Shown: positions 53,863-61,948 of the stretch, piece by piece
Position numbering within the stretch: the stretch's first letter is position 1
Layout: the number at the start of each line of letters is the position of its first letter
Assembly (NCBI RefSeq): GCF_002733955.1
Contig: NZ_NVXQ01000009.1
Location: forward strand, 62,001 to 126,000
Reading direction: 5' to 3'
Source: Hoeflea sp.
GTDB taxonomy: Bacteria; Pseudomonadota; Alphaproteobacteria; Rhizobiales; Rhizobiaceae
Length of the DNA: 64,000 nt
The notes under the pieces: model-generated
Told to the model about the DNA's origin: nothing
Seen by the model: only the letters and a program-made list of their open reading frames with translations
Databases searched by the model: none
Translations under genes and position numbers: made by a program

Positions 53863-54297
53863 ATGAGTCTTGAACCGCGTATCAGCATGATCACCCTCGG
53901 CGTGGCCGATGTGGCGGCAGCGACCACCTTTTATCATCGGCTCGGGTTCCGGCGTTCATCCGCCTCCAACGATGATGTCACCTTCTTTCACATGAAGGGA
54001 ACGGTGCTCGGGCTGTTCGGCCGCGACGCACTGGCCGCTGATGCCGATGTGGAGCCGACCCGGCCGCAATCATTTGAAGGCGTGGCGCTTGCTCACAATC
54101 TCTCCTCGCGTGCAGAAGTCGACGCCGCATGGGCATTTGCTGTGGACTGCGGCGCACGGCCGGTGAAGACACCGCATGAGGTGTTCTGGGGTGGCTATTC
54201 CGGCTATTTCGCCGATCCCGACGGCCATTTGTGGGAACTGGCGCACAACCCGTTCATGCAGCTGGACGGGCAGGGCCACATGACCTTGCCCGACTGA
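53863..54297 (+). CDS. VOC (glyoxalase/bleomycin-resistance) family protein
   Basis: This 144-residue product shows a VOC beta-alpha-beta pair: ISMITLGVADVAAATTFYHRLGFRRSS at the start and the C-terminal GGYSGYFADPDGHLWELAHNP, a typical metal-binding region with Glu. Members are metal-dependent lyases, dioxygenases or resistance proteins; the substrate is not evident. ATG 53863 has GGTGGGAG upstream. It ends ten bases before the convergent secreted-protein gene. Confidence 0.88.
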   Translation: MSLEPRISMITLGVADVAAATTFYHRLGFRRSSASNDDVTFFHMKGTVLGLFGRDALAADADVEPTRPQSFEGVALAHNLSSRAEVDAAWAFAVDCGARPVKTPHEVFWGGYSGYFADPDGHLWELAHNPFMQLDGQGHMTLPD

Positions 54298-54307
54298 CAA
54301 CCGGGCC

Positions 54308-54697
54308 TCAGGGTGTCTTGATCTGCAGCAGCGGATTGAAATTCATCAAGCCCCCCTCATCATCCGCGCCATGCGGATCGCATCGGATGACCCTGCAGGA
54401 GTTCGTGTCGCGCGCGGGCACCCGCGCCCAGGCGCCCACCGACGGGCTTTCACACATCTGTGACGAACTGACATATCGGTCATAGAGCGGCACGCCGCTT
54501 TTTGACGTGTATCGCAGGATCGCCGCACCTTCACGGATGAGGGTGGCGCGTATGGCACTGCAGTCATGCTGCGTTGTCTCCACGCGAGAGATTGCGCTGG
54601 ACGGGCCGGCGGTTGCGGCCAGGACCGCAACCAGCGTCGCCGGCAGCAACGCAGCGGCCGATATCCTGCCGAAAATGGATTTTGATGTCTCTGTCAT
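54308..54697 (-). CDS. Small secreted Cys-containing protein, unknown
   Basis: This 129-residue protein has an N-terminal signal peptide (IFGRISAAALLPATLVAVLAATAGPSSA). The mature part has four Cys (HDCSAIRATL, QMCESPS, NSCRVIRCDPHG) that could form two disulfides. I do not recognise it. ATG 54697 has GGAG six bases upstream; the open frame extends to 55174 but that part is the antisense of the CoA-binding gene and is rejected. It is convergent with the VOC gene and divergent from the CoA-binding gene. Confidence 0.62.
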   Translation of the reverse strand: MTETSKSIFGRISAAALLPATLVAVLAATAGPSSAISRVETTQHDCSAIRATLIREGAAILRYTSKSGVPLYDRYVSSSQMCESPSVGAWARVPARDTNSCRVIRCDPHGADDEGGLMNFNPLLQIKTP

Positions 54698-54835
54698 GGG
54701 GTGCTCCATAGAACCGTTCGACCCCATCATCCCGACAATTGTGGCGTTGATCGGGAGGAAAGCCATCAATCTGGTGCTTGACGGTGCCGGACGCCATTGC
54801 CACAACCAGCAGACCGCAATTCCGGAAATCCGATC

Positions 54836-55375
54836 ATGAACCACGACAGCTACGACAACGCCTATATTTCCGGCATCCTGCACGCGGTGAAATCCGTCGC
54901 GGTGGTCGGCGCCTCGGCCAATGACGTGCGGCCGAGCTTCTTCGTGATGAAATACCTGCTCGACAAGGGCTACCAGGTCATACCGGTCAATCCGGGCCAG
55001 GCAGGCCGCGAGATCCTCGGCCAGATGACCTATGCCAGGCTCTCCGACATTCCGGGTGCCATCGACATGGTCGACATCTTCCGCGCCTCGGACGCGGTTC
55101 CCGGCATTGTCGAGGAAGTGCTGGCGCTTGATCCGTTGCCGAAAGTGATATGGATGCAGCTGACCGTGCGCCATGACGAAGCCGCCGCCCGCGCCGAAGC
55201 GGCAGGCATCAAGGTGGTGATGAACCGTTGCCCAAAAATCGAATATGGCAGGCTGTCCGGCGAGATCGGCTGGAACGGTGTCAATTCGGGCGTGTTGTCA
55301 TCGCGCAAGCCGGTGATGCGCACCGGATTTCAAAGCTATGGTCTCCGGACCAAGCCGGAGGACGGGAAGCCCTGA
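54836..55375 (+). CDS. CoA-binding domain protein
   Basis: This 179-residue Rossmann protein of the CoA_binding_2 (YccU-like) type has the nucleotide-binding loop VKSVAVVGASANDVRPSFFV (about residues 18-37), YQVIPVNPGQAGREILG and KVVMNRCPKIEY. Members bind CoA; a reaction is not established. In rhizobia it commonly lies just upstream of the O-acetylhomoserine sulfhydrylase gene, here 0.9 kb downstream. ATG 54836 is preferred to the in-frame start at 54797. Confidence 0.88.
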   Translation: MNHDSYDNAYISGILHAVKSVAVVGASANDVRPSFFVMKYLLDKGYQVIPVNPGQAGREILGQMTYARLSDIPGAIDMVDIFRASDAVPGIVEEVLALDPLPKVIWMQLTVRHDEAAARAEAAGIKVVMNRCPKIEYGRLSGEIGWNGVNSGVLSSRKPVMRTGFQSYGLRTKPEDGKP

Positions 55376-55539
55376 CCTGGTCAAGCGGGCAATCCTCCAG
55401 GACCACCGGCGGCCTGTAGTGCTTCCTGCGGTGCGCTTCGCCACAGTTCCGTTTCATTGCCTTCTAGAATGACGATATACAGTTTCCCGCCGCTCTGAGG
55501 GACGGGAGGCCTTCGTTTGGGTTAAGGGCTGACGCCATC

Positions 55540-55989
55540 ATGCGTATTTTTGCATTTTTCCGCACCACCGCCTTTCTCGCGGTTCTCTGTCTTTCGCTCG
55601 CCACCACAGCTGTCAGCCTCGGGGTTTGGGCCGTGTCGCTCACCGCGCAGGTAACCACCATGACCGCCAGCGCTGCAGCAGCCGCGATCGCCAACCGGAA
55701 GGCCATCGCCGCAGCGGTGCTCAGAACCAAGGCCAAGGCGCGGTTGCGGCGGGCCCTGGTTGTGGTGCCGGTGGCCGGTATTGGCGCGGCTGTTGCCTTC
55801 GAGCGCCAGGATTTTCTCGAATGGAAAGAAGACAATCCCGACGGCGATCTCGAGACCTACGGCTGCGAGGTGAGCGTGGTGTCGGCCGAGGTTGTCGATG
55901 ATGTTCTCCAGGACCTCCCCGAGCAGGTCCGTCCGTCGCGCGACTGGCTGCTCTCGCGCATGCCGGATTGTCAGAAACCGGTTGGCTAG
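55540..55989 (+). CDS. Exported or membrane-anchored protein of unknown function
   Basis: This 149-residue protein has a strongly hydrophobic N-terminal segment (FLAVLCLSLATTAVSLGVWAVSL, about residues 12-34). An Ala-rich helical stretch with basic residues follows (about 42-70), then a second hydrophobic patch (ALVVVPVAGIGAAVAF, about 72-87). The acidic C-terminal domain has two Cys (YGCEVS, MPDCQKP), suggesting a periplasmic domain with one disulfide. No family is recognised. It lies between the CoA-binding protein and metY, same strand. Confidence 0.6.
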   Translation: MRIFAFFRTTAFLAVLCLSLATTAVSLGVWAVSLTAQVTTMTASAAAAAIANRKAIAAAVLRTKAKARLRRALVVVPVAGIGAAVAFERQDFLEWKEDNPDGDLETYGCEVSVVSAEVVDDVLQDLPEQVRPSRDWLLSRMPDCQKPVG

Positions 55990-56230
55990 GCAATCAGGCG
56001 CCGTCTTTGCCGAACCCGGCCTGTGTCGTCGATCACCGGGAGCATCGGGTTTCAGCAGATTCAGCGCCGGAAAGCGGCAAACGCGGTGGAATAATATTTC
56101 CGCAGCGCAACCGTTATCGCCGCAAGCGGCGCGCATGCCTCGCTGTTCGCGCAAAATTCTTCTTTGACCATGACGCGGACATGCGGGATAACCGCTTTCA
56201 TATTTGTCTCGGGCACAAGGGGAGAAGTCC

Positions 56231-57514
56231 ATGTCGAACACTCAACCAGGTTTTGATACGCTAGCGGTTCATGCGGGAGCCCAGCCGGATCCGGCCACAG
56301 GCGCGCGCGCCACGCCGATCTACCAGACCACCGCCTTTGTCTTTGACGATGCCGATCATGCGGCCTCGCTGTTCGGTCTGAAGGCCTTCGGCAACATCTA
56401 CACCCGCATCATGAACCCGACCCAGGCGGTGCTTGAGGAACGCGTCGCAGCGCTTGAAGGTGGCACCGCGGCGCTGGCCGTGGCTTCGGGCCATGCCGCG
56501 CAGATGATCGTCTTCCACACCATCATGAGCCCGGGCGACAATTTTGTCGCCGCCAACCGCCTCTATGGCGGCTCCATCAACCAGTTCGGCAAGGCCTTCC
56601 AGTCCTTCGACTGGCATGTGCGCTGGGCCGACCCTGCAGACATGGGCAGCATCGAAAGCCAGATCGATGACCGCACCAAGGCAATCTTCGTCGAAAGCCT
56701 GGCCAATCCCGGCGGCACCTTCGTTGACATCAACGCCATCGCCGAAGTGGCGCGCAAGCACGGACTGCCGTTGATCGTCGACAACACCATGGCTTCGCCC
56801 TACCTGATCCGTCCGATCGACCACGGCGCAGACATCGTGCTGCATTCGCTGACCAAGTTCATCGGCGGGCACGGCAATTCCATGGGCGGCATCATCGTTG
56901 ACGGCGGATCCTTCGACTGGTCGAAATCCGGCAAGTATCCGGCCCTGTCCGAGCCGCGCTCGGAATATGGCGACATTGTTCTGCATGAGAGCTTTGGCAA
57001 TTTCGCCTTCGCCATCGCCTGCCGCGTGCTTGGCCTGCGCGACCTGGGCCCCGCCATCTCGCCGTTCAACGCATTCCAGATCCTCACCGGCGCGGAAACG
57101 CTTGGTCTGCGCATGCAGCGCCATTGCGACAACGCAATGGCTGTGGCTGAATGGCTGACCAAGCACGACAAGGTCGACTGGGTGCACTATGCCGGTCTGC
57201 CCGATCATGAAAACCACGCGCTGCAGCAGCGCTACTCGCCCAAGGGCGCTGGCGCGGTCTTCACCTTCGGCCTCAAGGGCGGCTACGATGCGGGCGTCAA
57301 GTTCGTCGAAGGCCTCGAGATGTTCTCGCACCTGGCCAATATCGGCGACACCCGCTCGCTGGTCATTCACCCGGCGTCGACCACCCACCGCCAGCTCACG
57401 CCCGAGCAGCAGATCGCGGCCGGCGCCGGCCCGGACGTGGTGCGGCTGTCGATCGGCATCGAGGACGTCAAGGACATCATCGCCGATCTCGAGCAGGCGC
57501 TCGCCAAGGCCTGA
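56231..57514 (+). CDS. metY: O-acetylhomoserine (thiol)-lyase
   Basis: This cytoplasmic PLP enzyme joins O-acetylhomoserine with sulfide (or methanethiol) to form homocysteine or methionine. The 427-residue product has the PLP lysine K209 in HSLTKFIGGHGNSMGG, and GFDTLAVHAGAQPDPATGARATPIYQTTAF at the start. Length (about 430) fits MetY rather than the shorter O-succinylhomoserine enzymes called MetZ, though rhizobial genomes often use the metZ name. ATG 56231 has GGGGAGAAG upstream. I looked for a SAM-II-type riboswitch before it and did not see one. Confidence 0.94.
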   Translation: MSNTQPGFDTLAVHAGAQPDPATGARATPIYQTTAFVFDDADHAASLFGLKAFGNIYTRIMNPTQAVLEERVAALEGGTAALAVASGHAAQMIVFHTIMSPGDNFVAANRLYGGSINQFGKAFQSFDWHVRWADPADMGSIESQIDDRTKAIFVESLANPGGTFVDINAIAEVARKHGLPLIVDNTMASPYLIRPIDHGADIVLHSLTKFIGGHGNSMGGIIVDGGSFDWSKSGKYPALSEPRSEYGDIVLHESFGNFAFAIACRVLGLRDLGPAISPFNAFQILTGAETLGLRMQRHCDNAMAVAEWLTKHDKVDWVHYAGLPDHENHALQQRYSPKGAGAVFTFGLKGGYDAGVKFVEGLEMFSHLANIGDTRSLVIHPASTTHRQLTPEQQIAAGAGPDVVRLSIGIEDVKDIIADLEQALAKA

Positions 57515-57537
57515 CGTTTTAACAGTCTGAGATTTGA

Positions 57538-57565
57538 ACAGCCCGGCAGCCCCTGCCGGGCTGTT
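57538..57565 (+). terminator. Rho-independent terminator after metY
   Basis: AACAGCCCGGCAG pairs with CTGCCGGGCTGTT around a CCC loop, ending in TTT. It lies 24 bases past the stop. Confidence 0.88.
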
Positions 57566-57711
57566 TGCTGTTCAGGGGATTATCAGCGCTTCGGCCTTCG
57601 CAGAGCTTGCCCACACTCCGGTCTTCGGGTCGGTTCGGCGATTGATCTGCAGCAAGGCGGGCGCGAGTGGGAGGCGTTAGGCTGGGGTGAGTTCATTCAG
57701 TGGAGACCCTC

Positions 57712-58005
57712 ATGCCGCCCATCACTTTGCGCCTTGCTGTCACAGCAGTCATGACGCTGGCTTCGGCTTTGGCCGCAAGCGCCCAATCGGCCAACCCCGC
57801 CTGTCTCGACCAGCTCTCCGAGCAACTGGCCGTCGAAAAGGATTGCGCCGTCGATTATTTTCTCAACCTGAAGGAAGGCGAGCTGGCCGGGCGTCTGACA
57901 TTCGAAGCCCGCGCGCAATGCGCCGATGGCCGCCAGTTCGACGGTTCGCTGACCGAGCCTGCGGGAGAGTTCACCATCAGTGAATGCGGCGTTCAGGTCT
58001 GCTGA
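57712..58005 (+). CDS. Small secreted Cys-rich protein, unknown
   Basis: This 97-residue product has a signal peptide (LRLAVTAVMTLASALAASAQS). A short mature domain follows with five or six Cys (PACLDQL, KDCAVD, AQCADG, SECGVQVC) and the pattern GRLTFEARAQCADGRQFDGSL. No family is recognised. ATG 57712 has GGAG seven bases upstream. Its last 13 bases overlap the end of the convergent DUF6653 gene. Confidence 0.62.
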   Translation: MPPITLRLAVTAVMTLASALAASAQSANPACLDQLSEQLAVEKDCAVDYFLNLKEGELAGRLTFEARAQCADGRQFDGSLTEPAGEFTISECGVQVC

Positions 58006-58520
58006 TCCCCGGGCTGCTCCGGCTCCGGTCTCTGTGTTATGTCTGCGTAAAGCCAGGCCATGCGGTCGCCGAACCAGAGCTTGAACACCGAGGCCAGCAT
58101 GGCGCCGGCAAAGGTCGCCCACGGGTCAAGCACCCACAGGCCATAGGCCATCGGGATGACAGGGAGCCCCGACAACACGCTCAGGATCATGGCCGCTGTC
58201 GCATGGTGTGAAGGGATCGGGGTGGCCTTGCGCGCCAGCCAGTAGCGTTCCCCCAGAACCACCCGCGACGCCCAACTGTCCAGCGAGGCGGGTGGCGAAA
58301 AGGCACGTGGATTGACCAGCGTCCACGCAATGACCAGCCCGATGGGGACAAGGGACCACCAGCCTATCCAGACGCGGGACCAGATGGCCAGCGCGAACAG
58401 CACCATGATGGGGACACGTGTCCAGAAACTCCATGGGCTGGCATGCCGGGCCCAGGTGGCGTCAGACATCATCATCGAGCTTTCGATTGCCTTGTCGATC
58501 CGCATTGGTGCATCCTGCAT
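57993..58520 (-). CDS. DUF6653 family membrane protein
   Basis: This 175-residue membrane protein has helices at about residues 35-70 (RVPIMVLFALAIWSRVWIGWWSLVPIGLVIAW) and 110-150. The loop contains NPRAFSPPASLDSWASRVVLGERYWLAR, which I associate with DUF6653. No function is assigned. Two ATGs (58520 and 58505) are in frame. The 13-base 3' overlap with the convergent small secreted gene is unusual but feasible. Confidence 0.75.
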   Translation of the reverse strand: MQDAPMRIDKAIESSMMMSDATWARHASPWSFWTRVPIMVLFALAIWSRVWIGWWSLVPIGLVIAWTLVNPRAFSPPASLDSWASRVVLGERYWLARKATPIPSHHATAAMILSVLSGLPVIPMAYGLWVLDPWATFAGAMLASVFKLWFGDRMAWLYADITQRPEPEQPGDQQT

Positions 58521-58635
58521 TATGGCTTGCGCGATCTGATCAGATCGGGCGGCGGTCAGTCAACGGCGGGGCTGCCAACGGGTTTTCGTGTCCGACCAGG
58601 CGGCTTCCGGTTTCAATCTTTTCAGGTGTGTTCTT

Positions 58636-58980
58636 ATGACCAAGGCAAATTTCATCCCGGTCAGTCCTTCTGTCGAGCCGGAGGTGTCCAGGCCGGATGC
58701 GGACAAGCTTCTCGCCGGCGATCCGGTCCACACCACCTGGAACCTTGAGGAGCGCGACGGGCTCTATTGCGGCATCTGGCAGTCGACGCCGGGCAAGTGG
58801 CGGATCTCCTATGACGAATGGGAGTACTGCCATATCCTTGTAGGCGTCTCGGTGATTTCCGAGGAGGGCGGCGAGGCCGTGACGGTGAGAACTGGTGACA
58901 GTTTCATACTCAGGCCGGGCTTCAAGGGAAGCTGGGAAGTGCTTGAAACGACTCGCAAAGATTATGTTATAAAACTCTAA
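58636..58980 (+). CDS. Cupin-domain protein (DUF861-like)
   Basis: This 114-residue single-domain cupin has the barrel core TPGKWRISYDEWEYCHILVGVSVISEEGGEAVTVRTGDSFILRPGFKGSWEV, characteristic of the DUF861/ureidoglycine-aminohydrolase-like cupins. These use Glu/His clusters for metal binding. Its reaction is unknown. ATG 58636 lacks a strong ribosome site; the frame extends to 58588. It stands alone. Confidence 0.83.
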   Translation: MTKANFIPVSPSVEPEVSRPDADKLLAGDPVHTTWNLEERDGLYCGIWQSTPGKWRISYDEWEYCHILVGVSVISEEGGEAVTVRTGDSFILRPGFKGSWEVLETTRKDYVIKL

Positions 58981-59071
58981 TGTAGAACTTTAGAATGTCA
59001 CGCCAAGTGTGGCGACGCCTGCACTTTGATCTCGGGTTTTGCCGGGCAGATACGGAATGGCGCAAGTGGCG

Positions 59072-60280
59072 TCATCCGAGCATCAGGCTTTCGAGCCCGT
59101 GGAAATGGTAGCTGTCGCGATAGCGCGGTGGGGCCTTGGTTGCAAGCGTGGGAAGCCGGGAGAACAGCACCGAAAGCGATTCCTGCAGCTCGAGCCGCGC
59201 CAGCGGCGCACCGATGCAGAAATGCAGCCCGGCGCCGAAACTCACATTCTTCTGATCCACCCGCCCGGGCCGGAATCCGTCCGGCGCCTCGAATGCCGAC
59301 GGGTCGCGGTTGGCAGCGCCAAGCAGCAGCGCTACCTGCTCGCCGGGCTTCAGCGTCACGGGACCGAGGTCGATCGCCTCATAGGCGTAGCGGGTGAACA
59401 TGTGCATCGGCGCATCATACCGCAGCGCCTCTTCGACAGTCGCCGCCGCGGCCTCCGGCGTGTCGAAAAAACGGCGCGGATCGCCGCCCTGGTCAAGGAT
59501 GGTTTTCACGGCATTGCCGGTCTGGTGCACGGTGGCTTCATGGCCGGCATTGAGCAGCAGCACGCAGGTGGAAATGAGTTCGTCGTCGGTGAGCTTTTCG
59601 CCGGTGTCACGCACCGCGATCAGCGCCGACAGCAGGTCATCGGCGCCGGTGTGCCGGTGCTCCTCGATATGTGCTGTCAGAAAAGCGCCGAACGCGGCCG
59701 AGGCGCGGTTGGCGCGTTCTTCGGTTTCGCGCGAGCGCTGCGGCACATACATCTCGCACATCGCATGCGACCAGGAGAGCAGGTCGTCAGCGCGGTGAAC
59801 CGGCACGCCGAGCAATTGGCAGATCACGGTGAGCGGGATCGGGGTGGCAAAGGAGGGCAGCAGGTCAAACGGTTCGCCGGCGGGCAGGGCGTCGATCAGC
59901 TCATTGGCCAGCGTTGAGATACGCGGCCTCAACCGCTCGACCGAGCGGGACACAAATGCACGGTTGACCAGCGTTCTCAGCCGCGTGTGGGCTGGCGGTT
60001 CACGCTCAAGCAGCGAGCCGCTTTCAATCCGGTCGAAATCTGTGAGATGCCCGCGGCCCTCGACCGGGTTCAGCGGTGCGCCCCAGCGGTTTTCCCGGCC
60101 CAGCCGCCGGTCCCGCAGCAGCGCATTGACTTGGTCATAGCCTGCCACACACCACATGCCGTAGTCTTCCCAAAAAAAGACCGGCGAGGCGCGATGCATC
60201 TCCGCATAAAGCCTGTAGGGATCCTGGATGAAGCCGGGTTCTCTGGGGTCTTGCGAAACGGAAAGCGTGTGTCGGGTCAT
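59072..60280 (-). CDS. Cytochrome P450
   Basis: This 402-residue soluble bacterial P450 has the haem-ligand motif FGAGLHFCIGAPLARLE (C355), the ExxR helix (EEALRYDAP) and the I-helix AGHEAT (residues 245-250). In AGHEAT, Ala249 replaces the usual proton-relay Thr and Thr250 follows, a variant known in many alphaproteobacterial P450s. No ferredoxin or ferredoxin reductase gene lies nearby, so redox partners must be encoded elsewhere. The substrate is unknown. It is transcribed as a single gene; a 174-base gap on its upstream side leads to the repeat protein. Confidence 0.94.
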   Translation of the reverse strand: MTRHTLSVSQDPREPGFIQDPYRLYAEMHRASPVFFWEDYGMWCVAGYDQVNALLRDRRLGRENRWGAPLNPVEGRGHLTDFDRIESGSLLEREPPAHTRLRTLVNRAFVSRSVERLRPRISTLANELIDALPAGEPFDLLPSFATPIPLTVICQLLGVPVHRADDLLSWSHAMCEMYVPQRSRETEERANRASAAFGAFLTAHIEEHRHTGADDLLSALIAVRDTGEKLTDDELISTCVLLLNAGHEATVHQTGNAVKTILDQGGDPRRFFDTPEAAAATVEEALRYDAPMHMFTRYAYEAIDLGPVTLKPGEQVALLLGAANRDPSAFEAPDGFRPGRVDQKNVSFGAGLHFCIGAPLARLELQESLSVLFSRLPTLATKAPPRYRDSYHFHGLESLMLG

Positions 60281-60454
60281 GCGCGAGGCTTTAGCGCGGA
60301 TTGAGATCTGACAAAATCCACTATTTTCACCAAAGCCGGTTTTTAGAGGGCGCTGATAAGCACCCTCTCAAGCTGTCCGCCTGGCGGCAGCGTGGCACAA
60401 GCCCGATTGCCCTCTGGGGCTATCGGGAGCCGTAACCGGCGCTGTGCGGCCGCG

Positions 60455-61048
60455 TCAATGGCAGCGGCGTTTGCCCGAGACCTGGACCCAGCCGGCCGAG
60501 GCCGGTTGCACTTCGACCGTGCGCGCCACTGTCTTGATCACAGGCGGGACCTTGTGCGCAATCGTCCGCGCCGGTTCGATGACCACAGTCCGGGTGCGGT
60601 GGGCGTAGCGCGCGGGAATCCGCTCATGAACGGTGCGGGCCGGATGCACAACCACGGTGCGCGCCCTGGTTTCATATTTGGCCGGATGAACGACTTTGCA
60701 CAGGGTTTTCTTGCCGTGCACGTGGCGCCATTCCCAACCGACCGATTTCGGCCGCACCATGACCGTTTGATGCACCGTGCGGGTCACAGCCGGAATGTGC
60801 CGCGCCACCACCTGTTCCGGTGAGACCAGCACCTTCTCGGTCACCTGGCCATAGCGGGCGGGGATGGTCTTGTGGACCACTTTGCCAGGACGGACCACGA
60901 CCTGTTGATGGACCGTTTTATAGACCGCCGGCTGATGAACCTTCTGGTAACAGGCAAGTGTCTTGCCGCCGGCAAAGGCCGGCGAGGCGACGGAAAGCGC
61001 CACAAGAGCGGCTGAAACACTGCGGCAAATGGTTGAAAACTCGGACAT
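60455..61048 (-). CDS. Secreted protein of six 23-residue repeats, unknown
   Basis: The 197-residue product has a signal peptide ending SPAFA (cleavage near residue 26). Six repeats of exactly 23 residues follow, each starting P-A/P-x and containing V-x-V-x-P. They start at residues 40, 63, 86 and then 122, 145, 168. The two triplets form a duplicated unit of 82 residues: each is preceded by a GKTLxC-like linker (Cys33, Cys117) and ends in a GW..V segment. The protein is very rich in Val, His and Arg. No family is recognised; a periplasmic or surface structural role is possible. ATG 61048 has GGGGAG eight bases upstream. Confidence 0.78.
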   Translation of the reverse strand: MSEFSTICRSVSAALVALSVASPAFAGGKTLACYQKVHQPAVYKTVHQQVVVRPGKVVHKTIPARYGQVTEKVLVSPEQVVARHIPAVTRTVHQTVMVRPKSVGWEWRHVHGKKTLCKVVHPAKYETRARTVVVHPARTVHERIPARYAHRTRTVVIEPARTIAHKVPPVIKTVARTVEVQPASAGWVQVSGKRRCH

Positions 61049-61222
61049 TTTACACACTCCCCTTGTTGCGGCAGCGGCTCTTCTTGGTGGCCGTCTCCGC
61101 GACTAGCAGACAGAGTGTGCCGCACTCTTGCGGTTGAGGAAAGCAAAACGTTAAGTTTTGGTTGACGGCCGCGAGGCAACGCTCCCTTGCATGTCGCGCA
61201 ACATCCTTTCGGATGCTGCCAG

Positions 61223-61831
61223 CTAGGCGCCGGCAAATATGACCGGCACCATGGCCGCAAGCAACAGGGCAGCCATTGCAAGGTTGAACCAGACCACCCG
61301 GTTTCCCTGGCCCAGAAACAGCCTCAGCGCCTTGCCCGATACGGCCCAGATGCTGATCGTCGGGATATTCACGGTGGCGAAGACCAGCAACAGAACGGCG
61401 AGGCTCTGGCGCGGTGTGGCGGGGTCGACATAGGACGCGGTCACGATGATCGCCACGGTCCAGGCCTTTGGGTTGAACAGTTGCAACATGGCTGCTTCGG
61501 TGAAGCTGAAAGGCTTGCCGACACGGGTCTCGCCGCCCGATCCCAGCGAGCGGCTGCGGGCGATCCGGATGGCAAGCCAAACCCCATACACTCCGCAGGC
61601 AAGCCTGATGCCGAGCCCGATCAGTGGAAAGGCTTTGAGCAGGTGCCCAAGTCCCAGCCCGACCAGCGCCACCATGGTCAGGAAACCCAGGCTGATGCCG
61701 AGGATCAGCGGGACCGAGCGGACGAAGCCGAAATTCACTCCGGAGGTCAGCAAGAGGAAGTTGCCGGGTCCGGGTGATGCCGACATGACGAAGGCAAATC
61801 CGGCCAGGGCGAGAGCAGTGTCGATGGGCAT
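61223..61831 (-). CDS. LysE-family translocator
   Basis: This 202-residue inner-membrane exporter has about six helices with the LysE/RhtB signature SASPGPGNFLLLTSGVNFGFVRS (about residues 17-39) and KPFSFTEAAMLQLFNPKAWTVAI (about 105-127). Such proteins export amino acids or related small solutes; the substrate is unknown. ATG 61831 is used with GGAG ten bases upstream; the longer frame to 61891 is unsupported. It is divergent from an AraC-type regulator that probably controls it. Confidence 0.9.
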   Translation of the reverse strand: MPIDTALALAGFAFVMSASPGPGNFLLLTSGVNFGFVRSVPLILGISLGFLTMVALVGLGLGHLLKAFPLIGLGIRLACGVYGVWLAIRIARSRSLGSGGETRVGKPFSFTEAAMLQLFNPKAWTVAIIVTASYVDPATPRQSLAVLLLVFATVNIPTISIWAVSGKALRLFLGQGNRVVWFNLAMAALLLAAMVPVIFAGA

Positions 61832-61948
61832 GGCTTGAAACTCCGCAGGCTGACAAGCCTCAGCTCTAGACCTCGAATGCCGGTGAATCACTGCTCAATG
61901 TACCGAAGTTGTTTGCAGATCGTCCCGAGTTCTGGTTCAATCCGGGCC

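Noticed and set aside
54710-55174. N-terminal extension of the small secreted protein frame
   Set aside because: This part is antisense to the CoA-binding gene, while a good signal peptide and GGAG site mark the start at 54697.
55990-56230. Possible SAM-II or SAM/SAH riboswitch upstream of metY
   Set aside because: Such elements occur before methionine genes in this class, but the conserved pseudoknot sequence blocks are not visible in this gap.
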